Shown here: positions 1 through 8,093 of the stretch, piece after piece
How the letters are laid out: each line of letters opens with the position of its first letter
Position numbering within the stretch: the first letter of the stretch is position 1
DNA from: an uncultured bacterium
GTDB lineage: Bacteria; Bacillota; Negativicutes; Acidaminococcales; Acidaminococcaceae
Assembly (NCBI GenBank): GCA_905215645.1
Contig: CAJMQS010000002.1
Location: 62,001 to 126,000 of the forward strand
Direction of reading: 5' to 3'
DNA length: 64,000 bases
The notes under the pieces: generated by a model
Seen by the model: the letters and a program-made list of their open reading frames with translations, nothing else
What the model was told of the DNA's origin: nothing
The model's database searches: none
Program-made: the position numbers and the translations under genes

Positions 1-300
1 GTTCCCTCCGCCATAAACAGGGACTGTCTGGGTGGCCTTGTAGTTTTCCGACCGGCCACTGTAATGGTTGAAGTCAATGGACCCCCACCGGGCACCTTTG
101 GCCTGATCCAGTTCCGCCTTGGCCGCATCCAGTTCGGCTGCGGAGATCTTTACGCTGGAGTTGTTGTCCAACGCCATGCGTACGGCTTTGCCCAGATCCA
201 GGTTCACGGTTTCCGGGGTGGCTGCTCCCACTGTATGGATAGAAAGGGCGCTCAGGATGACAGCGCTCAGAATCATGCTTTTCGTATGGAAATGCTTCAC
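1..300 (-). CDS. TolC-family outer membrane efflux protein, N-terminal part only
   Basis: The reading frame starts at a GTG (300-298) placed about 8 nt after a strong AGGAGGG ribosome site, and runs out of the window after 100 codons. The first ~24 residues form a signal peptide (lysine/histidine start, hydrophobic stretch, VGAA cleavage region). What follows (LDLGKAVRMALDNN, then an alanine/lysine-rich helix with AAELDAAKAELDQAKGARWG) is the typical start of an outer membrane factor repeat that builds the TolC periplasmic helical barrel. The protein would form the outer membrane exit duct of a type I or RND exporter; no partner genes are visible in the window. It has its own promoter and a palindromic operator, so it is separate from the mla operon upstream. 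Family call is firm, the exported substrate unknown. Confidence 0.82.
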   Translation of the reverse strand, partial: MKHFHTKSMILSAVILSALSIHTVGAATPETVNLDLGKAVRMALDNNSSVKISAAELDAAKAELDQAKGARWGSIDFNHYSGRSENYKATQTVPVYGGGN

Positions 301-321
301 TATCGGACCCTCCTGTACTTT

Positions 322-337
322 CTGACTACCTAGTCAG
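322..337. promoter_or_regulatory. 16-bp palindrome, probable repressor operator for the tolC-like gene
   Basis: CTGACTA-CC-TAGTCAG is a perfect inverted repeat with 7-bp arms. It begins about 9 nt after the -10 box of the promoter at 346-374, so it covers the likely transcription start. That position and symmetry are typical for operators of TetR- or MarR-type efflux repressors. The repressor gene is not in the window; the assignment is inference from position. Confidence 0.55.
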
Positions 338-345
338 CTTTTATT

Positions 346-374
346 ATTATAATCAGTTGAAAAAGTAAAGTCAA
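346..374 (-). promoter_or_regulatory. sigma-70 promoter of the tolC-like gene
   Basis: Reading the minus strand, TTGACT (374-369) and TATAAT (351-346) are separated by exactly 17 nt. This near-consensus promoter lies between mlaD and the tolC-like gene and fires toward the latter. Confidence 0.8.
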
Positions 375-396
375 CCAAACACTTTTTAAACTTTTA

Positions 397-1650
397 TCAA
401 AATCTGGCCCGGATACCCAGATAAGCCGTATCGGACCCGTGATCCAGCACATCCATGCTCTCTCCGATCAGAGACAGTTTCGGGCTGAAAGCCCATTCCG
501 CGCCCACTTTCAGTTTGGCATCGTCAAAGTCGTAGAAGTCGGTGAACAGCTTGAATTTCGGTGACAGGATCCAGTCGGCCCCCACACCGAATTCTCCTTC
601 CATGACCCCGGTCCGGCCCCAGATGTATTTGTTCAGCCTTTTGTTGTAATGGAAATCCACCTTGTCCCGATCACCGATATCAAAAACACCCAGATAGGCA
701 TAGCTGTCTTCCTTCAGGGGCAGTTTCACCCCCATGTCCGTCCGCCATTTGCCTTTTTTGTCGTTGTAGAGCACATCCGCCTGGACCTGGGCGTCGGTGA
801 CCACTCCCAGGATCTTATCTGCCTTTACGGTGGTGGATTTGGCATGGTGGATGGTCTCCTTCAGGTCCTGCTGGGTCTGAGGGTCGGTGACCACATTCTG
901 GAGGGCCTCTGCCGTATTCTGGATCTTCTTGCTGGCATCCGCCATATTGGCCGCCATAGCAGCCACATTCTTGCCTGTCGCCCCATTGGCATCCGCCTTA
1001 TCCATGATGCTGTTCATGTGGATGGACATTTCCTTCATCTGTCCCACCATGGTATGGATGTCTCCCTGGTTCTGCTGGGCCATGGTAGCCAGAGCCTTGG
1101 TGAAGTCATTCATGTTCTTGGCCACTTCCCCGGTCTGGACAAAGCCTTCCCGCATGGAATTCTGGACCTTCTTGTCCCCGAACACATTGCTGAAGGCATC
1201 CACCACCACTTCCAGCTTGTCCAGGACCCGTCCGGAAGAATCCATCAGTTTGTCGATGCCCCCTGCCTGCTGGCCGGTAATGGTCTCCCCAGCCTTGAAT
1301 ACCAGGCCCGTAGCGATTTTGGGAGGTGCAATGGTGACGAATTTGGTCCCCATGACCCCGTCCATGCCGATGGCAAACTGGGAGTTGCGGGGGATCTTCT
1401 GCTTTTCATCCATCTTCATGACCACTTTCACCTTGGATCCATCCACGATGATGTCGTCCACCTTCCCCACTGGGACCCCGGCAAACCGGACTTCATTGCC
1501 CACTTTCAGGCCATTCACATCATCGAACATCACATTCAGCTTATAGGTGCGCCCGGCAAAGCTGAAAACCCCCAGGAAGGTCAGCATCAGGGCCAGGATG
1601 ACAATGCCCCCTAGGGTGACTGCACCGACTTTGACTTCATCTGCTTTCAT
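397..1650 (-). CDS. mlaD: MlaD-type MCE protein with C-terminal outer-membrane barrel domain
   Basis: Substrate-binding component of the MlaEFD phospholipid transporter. A single N-terminal membrane helix (residues ~8-32) anchors it in the inner membrane; an MCE domain follows (~35-115, with VRFAGVPVGKVDDI and GMDGVMGTKFVTI). A long helical region (~130-290) comes next. The last ~125 residues alternate polar and hydrophobic positions in beta-strand fashion and end in an aromatic residue (RARF), as outer membrane barrels do. At 417 residues it is more than twice the length of E. coli MlaD. A fused MCE-barrel of this kind has been described in the Negativicute Veillonella parvula, where it bridges the envelope. 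It starts 4 nt after the mlaF stop and is last in mlaEFD. No mlaA, mlaB or mlaC is seen. Confidence 0.88.
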   Translation of the reverse strand: MKADEVKVGAVTLGGIVILALMLTFLGVFSFAGRTYKLNVMFDDVNGLKVGNEVRFAGVPVGKVDDIIVDGSKVKVVMKMDEKQKIPRNSQFAIGMDGVMGTKFVTIAPPKIATGLVFKAGETITGQQAGGIDKLMDSSGRVLDKLEVVVDAFSNVFGDKKVQNSMREGFVQTGEVAKNMNDFTKALATMAQQNQGDIHTMVGQMKEMSIHMNSIMDKADANGATGKNVAAMAANMADASKKIQNTAEALQNVVTDPQTQQDLKETIHHAKSTTVKADKILGVVTDAQVQADVLYNDKKGKWRTDMGVKLPLKEDSYAYLGVFDIGDRDKVDFHYNKRLNKYIWGRTGVMEGEFGVGADWILSPKFKLFTDFYDFDDAKLKVGAEWAFSPKLSLIGESMDVLDHGSDTAYLGIRARF

Positions 1651-1654
1651 GCTC

Positions 1655-2407
1655 TTACTCCTTGTCCTCTAAAATATCACTGCGCAGGAACGCCCGTACC
1701 AGGGGTTCCCGGGTATGTCTGGCTTCTTCCACTGTCCCAGAGAAGGCGATATGGCCATGGCTGAGCATCAGGATCCGGTCCGCACAGAGGAAAGCGGAGG
1801 CCATATCATGAGTGACCAGTACGGAAGTGATGCCCAGCTTTTTCTTGGTGTCCAGGATCAGCTGGCTGATATTGGTAGCCATGATGGGATCCAGCCCTGC
1901 AGTCGGTTCGTCATACAGGATGATATCCGGCTGGAGCGCCAGGGCCCTGGCCAGTCCCACCCGTTTCTGCATGCCCCCGGAAAGCTGGGCCGGGTAGACA
2001 TGCTCATTGCCGGCAAGGCCTACCGCTTCCAGCAGATCCTTCACCCGTTTCTGGATAGCCTCTTCCGACATACTGGTATGCTGCCGCAGCCCAAAGGCCA
2101 CGTTCTCTCCCACATCTAGGAAATCGAACAGGGCGGAATACTGGAATACCATGCCCATATGCTGCCGCAGCTGGTTCCACTGGACTTCCGTATATTTTTC
2201 CACCGGCTGGCCCTGGATCAGCACATGGCCTCCCAGCGGCTTCAGCAGACCGATGAGGATCTTCAGGACGGTGCTTTTCCCCGTTCCGGAAGGACCGATG
2301 ACCGCCAGTGTCTCACCCTTTGCTACGGAAAAGCTCACCTGGTCCAGGACCACTTTGGGTCCGAAAGACATATCCACTTTCTGGAATTCAATGACAGGTT
2401 GTTCCAT
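1655..2407 (-). CDS. mlaF: MlaF ABC transporter ATP-binding subunit
   Basis: ATPase that powers MlaE-dependent phospholipid movement. Walker A GPSGTGKST lies near residue 40, the signature LSGGMQKRVGLARAL near 145, Walker B IILYDEPTAGLDP just after it and the switch histidine in VLVTHDMASA, so all catalytic elements are present. I chose the ATG at 2407 because GGAGG sits 5 nt before it; an in-frame ATG at 2419 would overlap mlaE by 11 nt and lacks a ribosome site. This gives 250 residues, usual for the family. The gene follows the mlaE stop codon immediately, indicating translational coupling. Confidence 0.93.
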   Translation of the reverse strand: MEQPVIEFQKVDMSFGPKVVLDQVSFSVAKGETLAVIGPSGTGKSTVLKILIGLLKPLGGHVLIQGQPVEKYTEVQWNQLRQHMGMVFQYSALFDFLDVGENVAFGLRQHTSMSEEAIQKRVKDLLEAVGLAGNEHVYPAQLSGGMQKRVGLARALALQPDIILYDEPTAGLDPIMATNISQLILDTKKKLGITSVLVTHDMASAFLCADRILMLSHGHIAFSGTVEEARHTREPLVRAFLRSDILEDKE

Positions 2408-2408
2408 T

Positions 2409-3191
2409 TCAGCCTCCATGGACGTACAGGATCACGGACAGGAAGTAGTTGGCGATGAAGATCAGGATGATGGACAGTACCACCGATTTGGTGGTAGCCA
2501 TGCCCACGCCTTCCGCTCCCTGCTGGGCATTCAGGCCCTTGTGACAGCCAATGATGGCGATGATGGCCCCGAAAAAAGCCCCTTTGATCAGCCCGCCGAT
2601 GATGTCCCAGGGCTCGATGAAGCCCCGGATGCTTTCCAGGAACATGTGGGAACTGATCCCGGCGTAGTTTTCTGCCACAAACCAGCCCCCTACATCCCCC
2701 ACCAGATTGGCATAGATCACCAGGATGGGCATCATGAGGACAATGGCCAGGAGCCGAGGGGCCACCAGATAGCGGACAGGGCTGACGGCCATGACCCGCA
2801 GGGCATCGATCTGTTCCGTCACCTTCATGGTGCCGATTTCCGCAGCGATGGCCGCCCCAATCCGTCCGGCTACCACCACACCTGTCAGGATGGGGGACAG
2901 TTCCCGTCCCATGGCAATGGCTACGATCCCGCCCACAGAATCCGCCGCTCCGAAACGGACAAATTCCTTGGCGGTCTGGACGGACATGACCATCCCGGTA
3001 CACAGGATCGTCATGCTGACGATGGGGAGGGAATCCGCTCCCAGTTTGGCCATCTGACGCAGGACCTCCCGCCGGTCCGCCCCTTTGGCCGCCGCACAGG
3101 CTTCCAGGAACAGTTTGACCACCCGGCCGGTGCGGGCGCAAAGATCCACCAGGTTCCGGCCGACCCAGCGGCAAAGTTCTCGGTATCCCAT
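2409..3191 (-). CDS. mlaE: MlaE ABC transporter permease
   Basis: Integral membrane permease of the lipid transporter (MlaE/YrbE family). It carries several long hydrophobic segments and the conserved block around PRLLAIVLMMPILVIYANLVG, and a glutamate-rich cytoplasmic loop (ELSPILTGVVVAGRIGAA) characteristic of the family. The start at 3191 is preferred since GGAG lies 8-9 nt upstream; the frame is open to 3221 but the earlier ATG has no ribosome site. The 260-residue product is normal length. It is the first gene of mlaEFD; a lone TATAAT at 3243-3238 may mark the promoter. Confidence 0.93.
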   Translation of the reverse strand: MGYRELCRWVGRNLVDLCARTGRVVKLFLEACAAAKGADRREVLRQMAKLGADSLPIVSMTILCTGMVMSVQTAKEFVRFGAADSVGGIVAIAMGRELSPILTGVVVAGRIGAAIAAEIGTMKVTEQIDALRVMAVSPVRYLVAPRLLAIVLMMPILVIYANLVGDVGGWFVAENYAGISSHMFLESIRGFIEPWDIIGGLIKGAFFGAIIAIIGCHKGLNAQQGAEGVGMATTKSVVLSIILIFIANYFLSVILYVHGG

Positions 3192-3237
3192 GGAAACAGC
3201 TCCTTCACAGCAAACTAACATACATAGTATACAGATT

Positions 3238-3243
3238 ATTATA
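3238..3243 (-). promoter_or_regulatory. possible -10 box of the mlaEFD promoter
   Basis: TATAAT on the minus strand, about 47 nt before the mlaE start and just after the terminator of the upstream S55 gene. No good -35 hexamer is visible at 16-18 nt, so only the -10 element is claimed. Confidence 0.4.
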
Positions 3244-3263
3244 CCCTATCCAGATGAAAATTT

Positions 3264-3299
3264 GTAGAAAAAAGGGGCTGCTGCCTACGCAACAACCCC
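3264..3299 (-). terminator. rho-independent terminator after the S55 protease gene
   Basis: On the minus strand GGGGTTGTTGC, a 4-nt loop, GCAGCAGCCCC, then TTTTTT. It starts 6 nt after the stop codon of the S55-domain gene. It belongs to the family of GTTGC-stem terminators seen repeatedly in the window. Confidence 0.85.
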
Positions 3300-3304
3300 T
3301 TTTC

Positions 3305-5056
3305 TCATCTTTTCTGCACATCCACGGTAATATTGCTTTCCCCCGTGATGATGAAATCCAAGGGGAATTTTTGTTTGTATTTGCTGCCCTTCAGCAGACC
3401 GGTGAGGGCACTGCCCATGCTGCTTCCGCTGCCTGCAGCAGAACGGGCAGCCGCCCGGCGGCTGGGCCGTTCATCTCCATAGGTGGGCATCAGATCCACC
3501 ACCACTTCGTTATTGGCATCCATATCGTTGAATTCCGTGAGGAAATCCTTGAACTGCCGCTGGGAAGACTGGAACATGGCAGTTTCGTCCTCGCCACTGC
3601 CGTCTCCCCCATCCTGTACCCCGTTCCGGCTGTTTTTCTTGGACAGGGCCTTGGTGATCCAAGCCGTAGCATTGCCGCTGCGGACGATCAAGTTCATGGG
3701 GCCGGCCGGCTGTTTATCCGGGATCTTGAAATTGACGGTCCGGGTGATCTCTTCCGACCGATAGGGTTTGAAAGTCAGGGTAATGGGCAGAATCCCCCCC
3801 TGTACAGCTGTGGCCGGCGCGGTTGCTCCCAGCATCTCCGCCACTTCACAGCCGGAAGTAGTCTCCACATCCACATTGATGTCCTGGATGGTCACTTTGT
3901 CGAACCGGTTGTTCATGAGCATGTCCGTAGCCACATTCAGTTCCGAATCTGTCAATTTCCCGATATCCGTGGCACTGTAGAATATGTTTTCCCGGCGCAG
4001 ACGGATGGGACCTTCCTTTTCGCCTTCCGCGGTAATGGTGAACCGGATCCGGGACGTCCCGCCGCCCTTCCGATCCTTGGCCATGCTCACCGTATTGTAA
4101 GTGACGCCGTCCACCAAGGTGGGCACCAAGTCCTCATCGGTGATCAGCTGGACATTGCTGCTCTTATGCAGTCCCCGGTCCTTGTCCGTCACTGAAACGT
4201 ACATAGGGATGATGGGCGCGTTTTCACCCTCTTTTCCGGCAATGCCGCTGAGCCGGTCCTGACTGATCCGTCCCAGGGTCTTCCCCAGGGTCCCCACTTT
4301 AAAAGCGCTCTGGATATTGGGAACGGAGGCAAAGATCCAGGCATTGGTCATGAAATAATTGGAATCCCCGTGCTGGAGGAAGGGGTGCCCGAAGGCCAAG
4401 ATCCGTCCCTCATCGTCGGTCCAGGTCACGGTGCCGATGGCCCCGATGACCATATCCCCCCGGACCAGAGAAACCCCCACGGAACTGCCCGGCTCCAGCT
4501 GGACACGGTCCAGTTCCTCCGTGCCTCCAGGCACCGCATAGGAAGTAAGCCCGAACGGCGAGAGTTCCTCGTTCAGATGGGCCACTCCGTCGGCGGTAAA
4601 GCCGCTGACCATGAGCGGCGTGCTCTTGGGCAGGAATACGGAAGGCCGGGGATCGGTTTCGTCAAACAGCCGGAGCATTTCGTTGATGGGAGTCAGGAAG
4701 CAGTAATTGGGATCGGAAAAAGCCTGGCCATAGGCCACGGCTCCGGCCAGCCGGCCGTCGATGTACACCGGACTGCCGCTCATCCCCTGGGCGATGCCTC
4801 CGCTTTCCTTCAGGAGAGGACCGGAAGCTTTGATCAGGATATTGTACCCGCCGGTTTCCGTGCCGGTGACCCCCAGGACTTCCACATCAAAGGTTTCGAT
4901 ATCCGCTCCCCGGATGACTGTCTTCCCATACCCTTTCATCCCCGGTTTCAGTTCTTCTACAGCAATGGTAGGAATGGCTGCTGCCGCCAGGGAAACCGCA
5001 GCCAACAGCCATCCCAGGGTCAGGAACAGGATCCGTTTCCACTTCAAAGAATGCAT
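3305..5056 (-). CDS. exported SpoIVB-type (peptidase S55) domain protein
   Basis: 583 residues with an N-terminal signal peptide or anchor (residues ~8-27). Residues ~28-220 match the S55 family: the ELKPGMKGYGKTVI start, then GIAQGMSGSPVYIDGRLAGA, where the serine of GMSGSP corresponds to the SpoIVB catalytic serine, and a CFLTPINEML segment. The C-terminal ~350 residues are beta-rich without a domain I recognise, and contain a serine/alanine/arginine-rich low-complexity stretch (around RRAAARSAAGSGSS). SpoIVB itself triggers sigma-K activation in sporulation; this longer protein probably acts in the envelope and its substrate is unknown. The ATG at 5056 follows AGGAGG at a short 4-nt spacing; the open frame upstream lacks a site. 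It is monocistronic, flanked by terminators on both sides. Confidence 0.8.
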   Translation of the reverse strand: MHSLKWKRILFLTLGWLLAAVSLAAAAIPTIAVEELKPGMKGYGKTVIRGADIETFDVEVLGVTGTETGGYNILIKASGPLLKESGGIAQGMSGSPVYIDGRLAGAVAYGQAFSDPNYCFLTPINEMLRLFDETDPRPSVFLPKSTPLMVSGFTADGVAHLNEELSPFGLTSYAVPGGTEELDRVQLEPGSSVGVSLVRGDMVIGAIGTVTWTDDEGRILAFGHPFLQHGDSNYFMTNAWIFASVPNIQSAFKVGTLGKTLGRISQDRLSGIAGKEGENAPIIPMYVSVTDKDRGLHKSSNVQLITDEDLVPTLVDGVTYNTVSMAKDRKGGGTSRIRFTITAEGEKEGPIRLRRENIFYSATDIGKLTDSELNVATDMLMNNRFDKVTIQDINVDVETTSGCEVAEMLGATAPATAVQGGILPITLTFKPYRSEEITRTVNFKIPDKQPAGPMNLIVRSGNATAWITKALSKKNSRNGVQDGGDGSGEDETAMFQSSQRQFKDFLTEFNDMDANNEVVVDLMPTYGDERPSRRAAARSAAGSGSSMGSALTGLLKGSKYKQKFPLDFIITGESNITVDVQKR

Positions 5057-5066
5057 ATGTCCTCCT

Positions 5067-5105
5067 GTAAAAAAGAGGGTGTGAAAAGTGTCTTTCACAC
5101 CCTCT
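5067..5105 (-). terminator. rho-independent terminator after the 101-aa carrier-like gene
   Basis: On the minus strand AGAGGGTGTGAAA, loop, TTTCACACCCTCT, followed by TTTTTT. The 13-bp stem ends just before the ribosome site of the S55 protease gene. Confidence 0.85.
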
Positions 5106-5169
5106 GTCATGGTCAGTTCATCCATGGCCGAAGCCCCAGCTCAGAAGAGCGGCTCGGCCTGCAGCCTCT

Positions 5170-5475
5170 TTAAGGCTGGATCTGAGCCACCACCTGGTCT
5201 GCCGCGATCTGGCTGCCGGGGGAAACCTCCACAGATACCACTTTCCCGCTGCAGTTGGCGCGGGCGGCAGGAGCCGTACCCGTCAAGGTCTTGACCGTTA
5301 CCAGGACAGTCCCTTCCGTTACCTGGGCACCCACGGATACCGTGGAAACCACCTGCCCGGAAAGGCTGCTTTTCTGGGGCTGGACCCCTGCTGCCTGGGC
5401 GACGCCCAAGGCCAGTAAGACCATCAGCAAGGCTGCTGCCCATATTTTTCTGTTTTTGAGGATTTTGTGTAACAT
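5170..5475 (-). CDS. small exported biotinyl/lipoyl-like domain protein
   Basis: 101 residues starting at an ATG with AGAGGTG 6 nt upstream. Residues ~5-27 are a signal peptide or anchor (AAALLMVLLALGVAQAAG). The rest resembles the barrel-sandwich hybrid fold of biotinyl/lipoyl carriers and HlyD-type adaptors: SLSGQVVSTVSVGAQVTEG, then SGKVVSVEVSPGSQIAADQ, i.e. two half-motifs. The lysine that would carry biotin or lipoate is missing (the turn reads KTLTG), so it is unlikely to be a cofactor carrier. It may be a minimal periplasmic adaptor-like protein. It lies just before the phosphodiester glycosidase stop-codon region of the chromosome but is separated from the next gene by a terminator. 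Confidence 0.6.
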   Translation of the reverse strand: MLHKILKNRKIWAAALLMVLLALGVAQAAGVQPQKSSLSGQVVSTVSVGAQVTEGTVLVTVKTLTGTAPAARANCSGKVVSVEVSPGSQIAADQVVAQIQP

Positions 5476-5540
5476 GATCAGCACCTCTTTTCTTTCGTTT
5501 GTTTATTATATACCGAAGAGGAGGGGAGATGCAAGTGGGC

Positions 5541-5563
5541 TGTTGACAGCTGGCCGCTGACAA
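5541..5563. repeat. copy of the GTCAGCGGCC-type intergenic repeat
   Basis: TGTTGACAGCTGGCCGCTGA lies between two genes and shares its building blocks (GTTGACAG, GGCCGCTGAC) with the repeats at 22452-22501, 35827-35852 and 36525-36560. Confidence 0.6.
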
Positions 5564-5565
5564 TT

Positions 5566-6999
5566 TTACTTCCTGAACACTCCCAATGCCACCCGTACGG
5601 GACGCTCGCTGCCGTCGCTGGGATCATTCATAATCTTTCCGTTGACCACCATCTCGCTGGATCCGCCGCCATCGAAGTTCATGGCCCGATCGGCCCCCAG
5701 CTGGACGAAATACCGGCCCAGTTCCGTCAGTGTCATCCCAGCGCTGCTGCGGGACCGTCCGTCTGCCACCACGATCAGCACCGTGCCGTCTTTCTTGATG
5801 CCCACGCCGGTCCGGGGAGCCCGTCCCTGGGCAATGTCCGGGGCAATCTCTTCCGCACTGCTGGTGACTTGGACCTGTCCATCCCGCACCAGCTGAGGTC
5901 CTGCCGATCCTACCGAAGCAGCCCTGTCTGCTTCCGGATTGCCCAGGGTCTGGATCAGGCGAACTTTATCTCCTTTGCGCAGCCCGTTCAGGAAAGCGGC
6001 AGCTGCTCCGTTCCCGGAGAGCACTGTACTGCCGGCCGTCAGGGGCATGCCTCCTGCGCCTTTCCGTATTTCCCGGACCACCCCGTCTTCCAACCGCACT
6101 TCCGTGCCATAGGCGTTGGTATCCGTGGTGTCGTCATAGCCGTCATTGTACAGGATCAATTCATCGGCCAGCCGCATCCGGTCCACCCCACCGATGGAAT
6201 AGCTCCTGCCGTCCGGCCGGGTCACCATCCCTTGATAGGAAAGTCCGGACTGGATGGAAGGAACGCCTCCGGCTGGCAGCACCAGTCCAGTCCGGGGCGT
6301 AGTCTCCATCCCCAGCCACCGGTCCTGGATCTTCAGGTTCCCCACCACCCAGATGTCGCTGTCGAAATAGGAGGCATTCACCAGGGCCACGGCTCCGGAC
6401 CGTTTCTGGATCATGGACAGGGTCCCTTTCTGGATGGTCCTGCCGTATCCGGGGATGAAGTCCAGCCGGAAATCGCTGTTGGGAGCCAAGGTCAGCAGAT
6501 AAGTCTTGACCCGTCCGGCCCCCAGATCCACAGAACTTTCCCGATAGGTAAGGCCCTTCCCCAACCACTGGGACCGGCTGGCCGCCGGTCTGGCCTTCCC
6601 GCCGGAGGTACTTCCGGAACGGGGAAAATCCACCACCAGCCGCTGGGGATTCTTCAGCAGGAAGATTTTATAGACCGGGACGGTTTTCCGGAATACGATC
6701 ACCAGCCGGCTGTTTTTCCCCTGGGGTTCCAAATAGGCTTTCTGGATCCGGGGATCCCGCAGCCGTACCATCTCCGTCCGGTCCGCCCGGGCCTTTAATT
6801 CGATGATCAGCTGATTTCCGGTCACCCGGGAAGTATAAGAAAGCGGCGTATCCAGGTCCATGACCACCCGGGCCCGGTTAGGTGTGACCCCGCCCCGGAG
6901 GGTGCTGACCTTGGCCGCCTGGGCTGCCGGCAGGGAAGCCGTCAGCAGCAGGCCTGCCAGAACGAATCTTGCCATCCATTGTCTGTAACTATGGTCCAT
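5566..6999 (-). CDS. AMIN domain plus phosphodiester glycosidase (NAGPA) family exported protein
   Basis: 477 residues with a signal peptide (~1-28). Residues ~35-130 form an AMIN-like domain (GVTPNRARVVMDLDTPLSY ... QRLVVDFPRSG), a module that binds cell-wall or septal targets. From ~145 to the end it matches the phosphodiester glycosidase family: ALVNASYF near 210, VGIKKDGTVLIVVADGR near 400 and the terminal MNFDGGGSSEMVVNGK with SERPVRVALGVF. The domain removes or cleaves sugar-phosphate diesters in other members; the substrate here is unknown and an envelope glycan is likely. The start at 6999 has only a distant AAAGGA, so the exact N terminus is uncertain. It follows the mreB terminator. 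Confidence 0.82.
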   Translation of the reverse strand: MDHSYRQWMARFVLAGLLLTASLPAAQAAKVSTLRGGVTPNRARVVMDLDTPLSYTSRVTGNQLIIELKARADRTEMVRLRDPRIQKAYLEPQGKNSRLVIVFRKTVPVYKIFLLKNPQRLVVDFPRSGSTSGGKARPAASRSQWLGKGLTYRESSVDLGAGRVKTYLLTLAPNSDFRLDFIPGYGRTIQKGTLSMIQKRSGAVALVNASYFDSDIWVVGNLKIQDRWLGMETTPRTGLVLPAGGVPSIQSGLSYQGMVTRPDGRSYSIGGVDRMRLADELILYNDGYDDTTDTNAYGTEVRLEDGVVREIRKGAGGMPLTAGSTVLSGNGAAAAFLNGLRKGDKVRLIQTLGNPEADRAASVGSAGPQLVRDGQVQVTSSAEEIAPDIAQGRAPRTGVGIKKDGTVLIVVADGRSRSSAGMTLTELGRYFVQLGADRAMNFDGGGSSEMVVNGKIMNDPSDGSERPVRVALGVFRK

Positions 7000-7024
7000 T
7001 GTCGTCTATCGCGTTCCTTTCGTG

Positions 7025-7056
7025 AAAAGAGGGGTGTTGCCCAGGCAACACCCCCT
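7025..7056 (-). terminator. terminator after mreB
   Basis: Minus strand GGGGTGTTGCC, a 2-nt gap, GGCAACACCCC, then TCTTTT. It immediately follows the mreB stop and is one of the recurring GTTGC-stem terminators. Confidence 0.82.
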
Positions 7057-8087
7057 TATTTTCCTTCCAAAATTTCCAGCAGTGCAGAATCATCCAAAGC
7101 CATTCCAGCTCCCCGAGCCACACATTCCCGGGGATTGGCCGCCACCCGGGTCCGTACATGGGTCCCGGCTTCGATGCATTCATCCATGCCTTCCAGGAGG
7201 GCTCCGCCTCCAGTAAGGACGATCCCTGTTTCCAAAAGATCTGCGGCCAATTCCGGCGGTGTCTTCTCCAAGACGCTGTGGATGCAGGTCAAGATGGGAC
7301 CGATGGGCTCTCCCAGGCCTCGTACCGTATCTTGAGAGGAAAGGCGCAGGGAAGTAGGCAATCCTGTGATGTTGTCCCTGCCATGGATGATCTTGGTGCC
7401 CCGGCGGCCCCGGCGGCTGATCGTTCCGATATCCAGCTTGATTTCTTCCGCCAGCGGCCCTTCGATCTGGATATTTAGCATATCCCGCAGATGACGGATC
7501 AGTCCCTCATTGAAGGCTTCTCCCCCCATCCTGAGAGAAGCCGCCTGGATGATCCGCCCCATACTCAGCACCGCCGCACTGGTGGTGCCGCTCCCGATAT
7601 CCACCACCATCCGTCCCTTGGGTTCCTGGATGGGCAGCCCGGCACCCAGTGCCGCTGCCAGAGGGCCTTCGATCAGATAGGTCTTGGCGGCTCCGGCCAG
7701 GAGCGCCGCTTCAGTCACGGCCCGCCGTTCCACCCCGGTAACCCCGGTAGGGACACAGACCATGACCCGGGGCTTGAAAAATAGATTCCGCCCCACCACT
7801 CGGTCCAGCACGGTTTCCAGGAGCCCTACCGACGCATCGAAATCAGCGATAACCCCATTTTCTAAGGGCCAGACCACTTCCCACTGGCCTTTCCCCGCCA
7901 TTTCCCGGGCTTTGGAACCGATGGCCGCCGTCTTGCCTGTAACAGGATCCAAAGCCACGACAGAGGGCTCTTCCAAAACAATGCCTCGGTTCTTCATGAA
8001 GACCCGTGTAGAGGCAGTCCCCAGATCGATGCCCACATCCACCGGATTGAACAGCCGGGAAAACAAACTTTTTTCCGTATGTCTCAT
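7056..8087 (-). CDS. mreB: MreB/Mbl-type rod-shape actin homologue
   Basis: 343 residues of the MreB family of bacterial actins, which form filaments on the inner membrane face and guide lateral wall synthesis. Visible actin-fold motifs: PHOSPHATE 1 VGIDLGTASTRVF near residue 18, CVPTGVTGVERRAV near 110, PHOSPHATE 2 VVDIGSGTTSAAVL near 160 and the adenosine motif VLTGGGALLEGMDE near 290. The amphipathic N terminus (KSLFSRLF) fits membrane binding. It starts 6 nt after the murA stop with no clear ribosome site, so translation is probably coupled to murA. The murA-mreB/mbl order is shared with many Firmicutes. Confidence 0.93.
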   Translation of the reverse strand: MRHTEKSLFSRLFNPVDVGIDLGTASTRVFMKNRGIVLEEPSVVALDPVTGKTAAIGSKAREMAGKGQWEVVWPLENGVIADFDASVGLLETVLDRVVGRNLFFKPRVMVCVPTGVTGVERRAVTEAALLAGAAKTYLIEGPLAAALGAGLPIQEPKGRMVVDIGSGTTSAAVLSMGRIIQAASLRMGGEAFNEGLIRHLRDMLNIQIEGPLAEEIKLDIGTISRRGRRGTKIIHGRDNITGLPTSLRLSSQDTVRGLGEPIGPILTCIHSVLEKTPPELAADLLETGIVLTGGGALLEGMDECIEAGTHVRTRVAANPRECVARGAGMALDDSALLEILEGK

Positions 8088-8093
8088 GGCATA

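Noticed and set aside
2007..3218. A 403-codon plus-strand frame opposite mlaF and mlaE
   Set aside because: Antisense shadow; Asp/His/Gly-rich composition, no ribosome site, and the minus strand encodes clear ABC transporter subunits.
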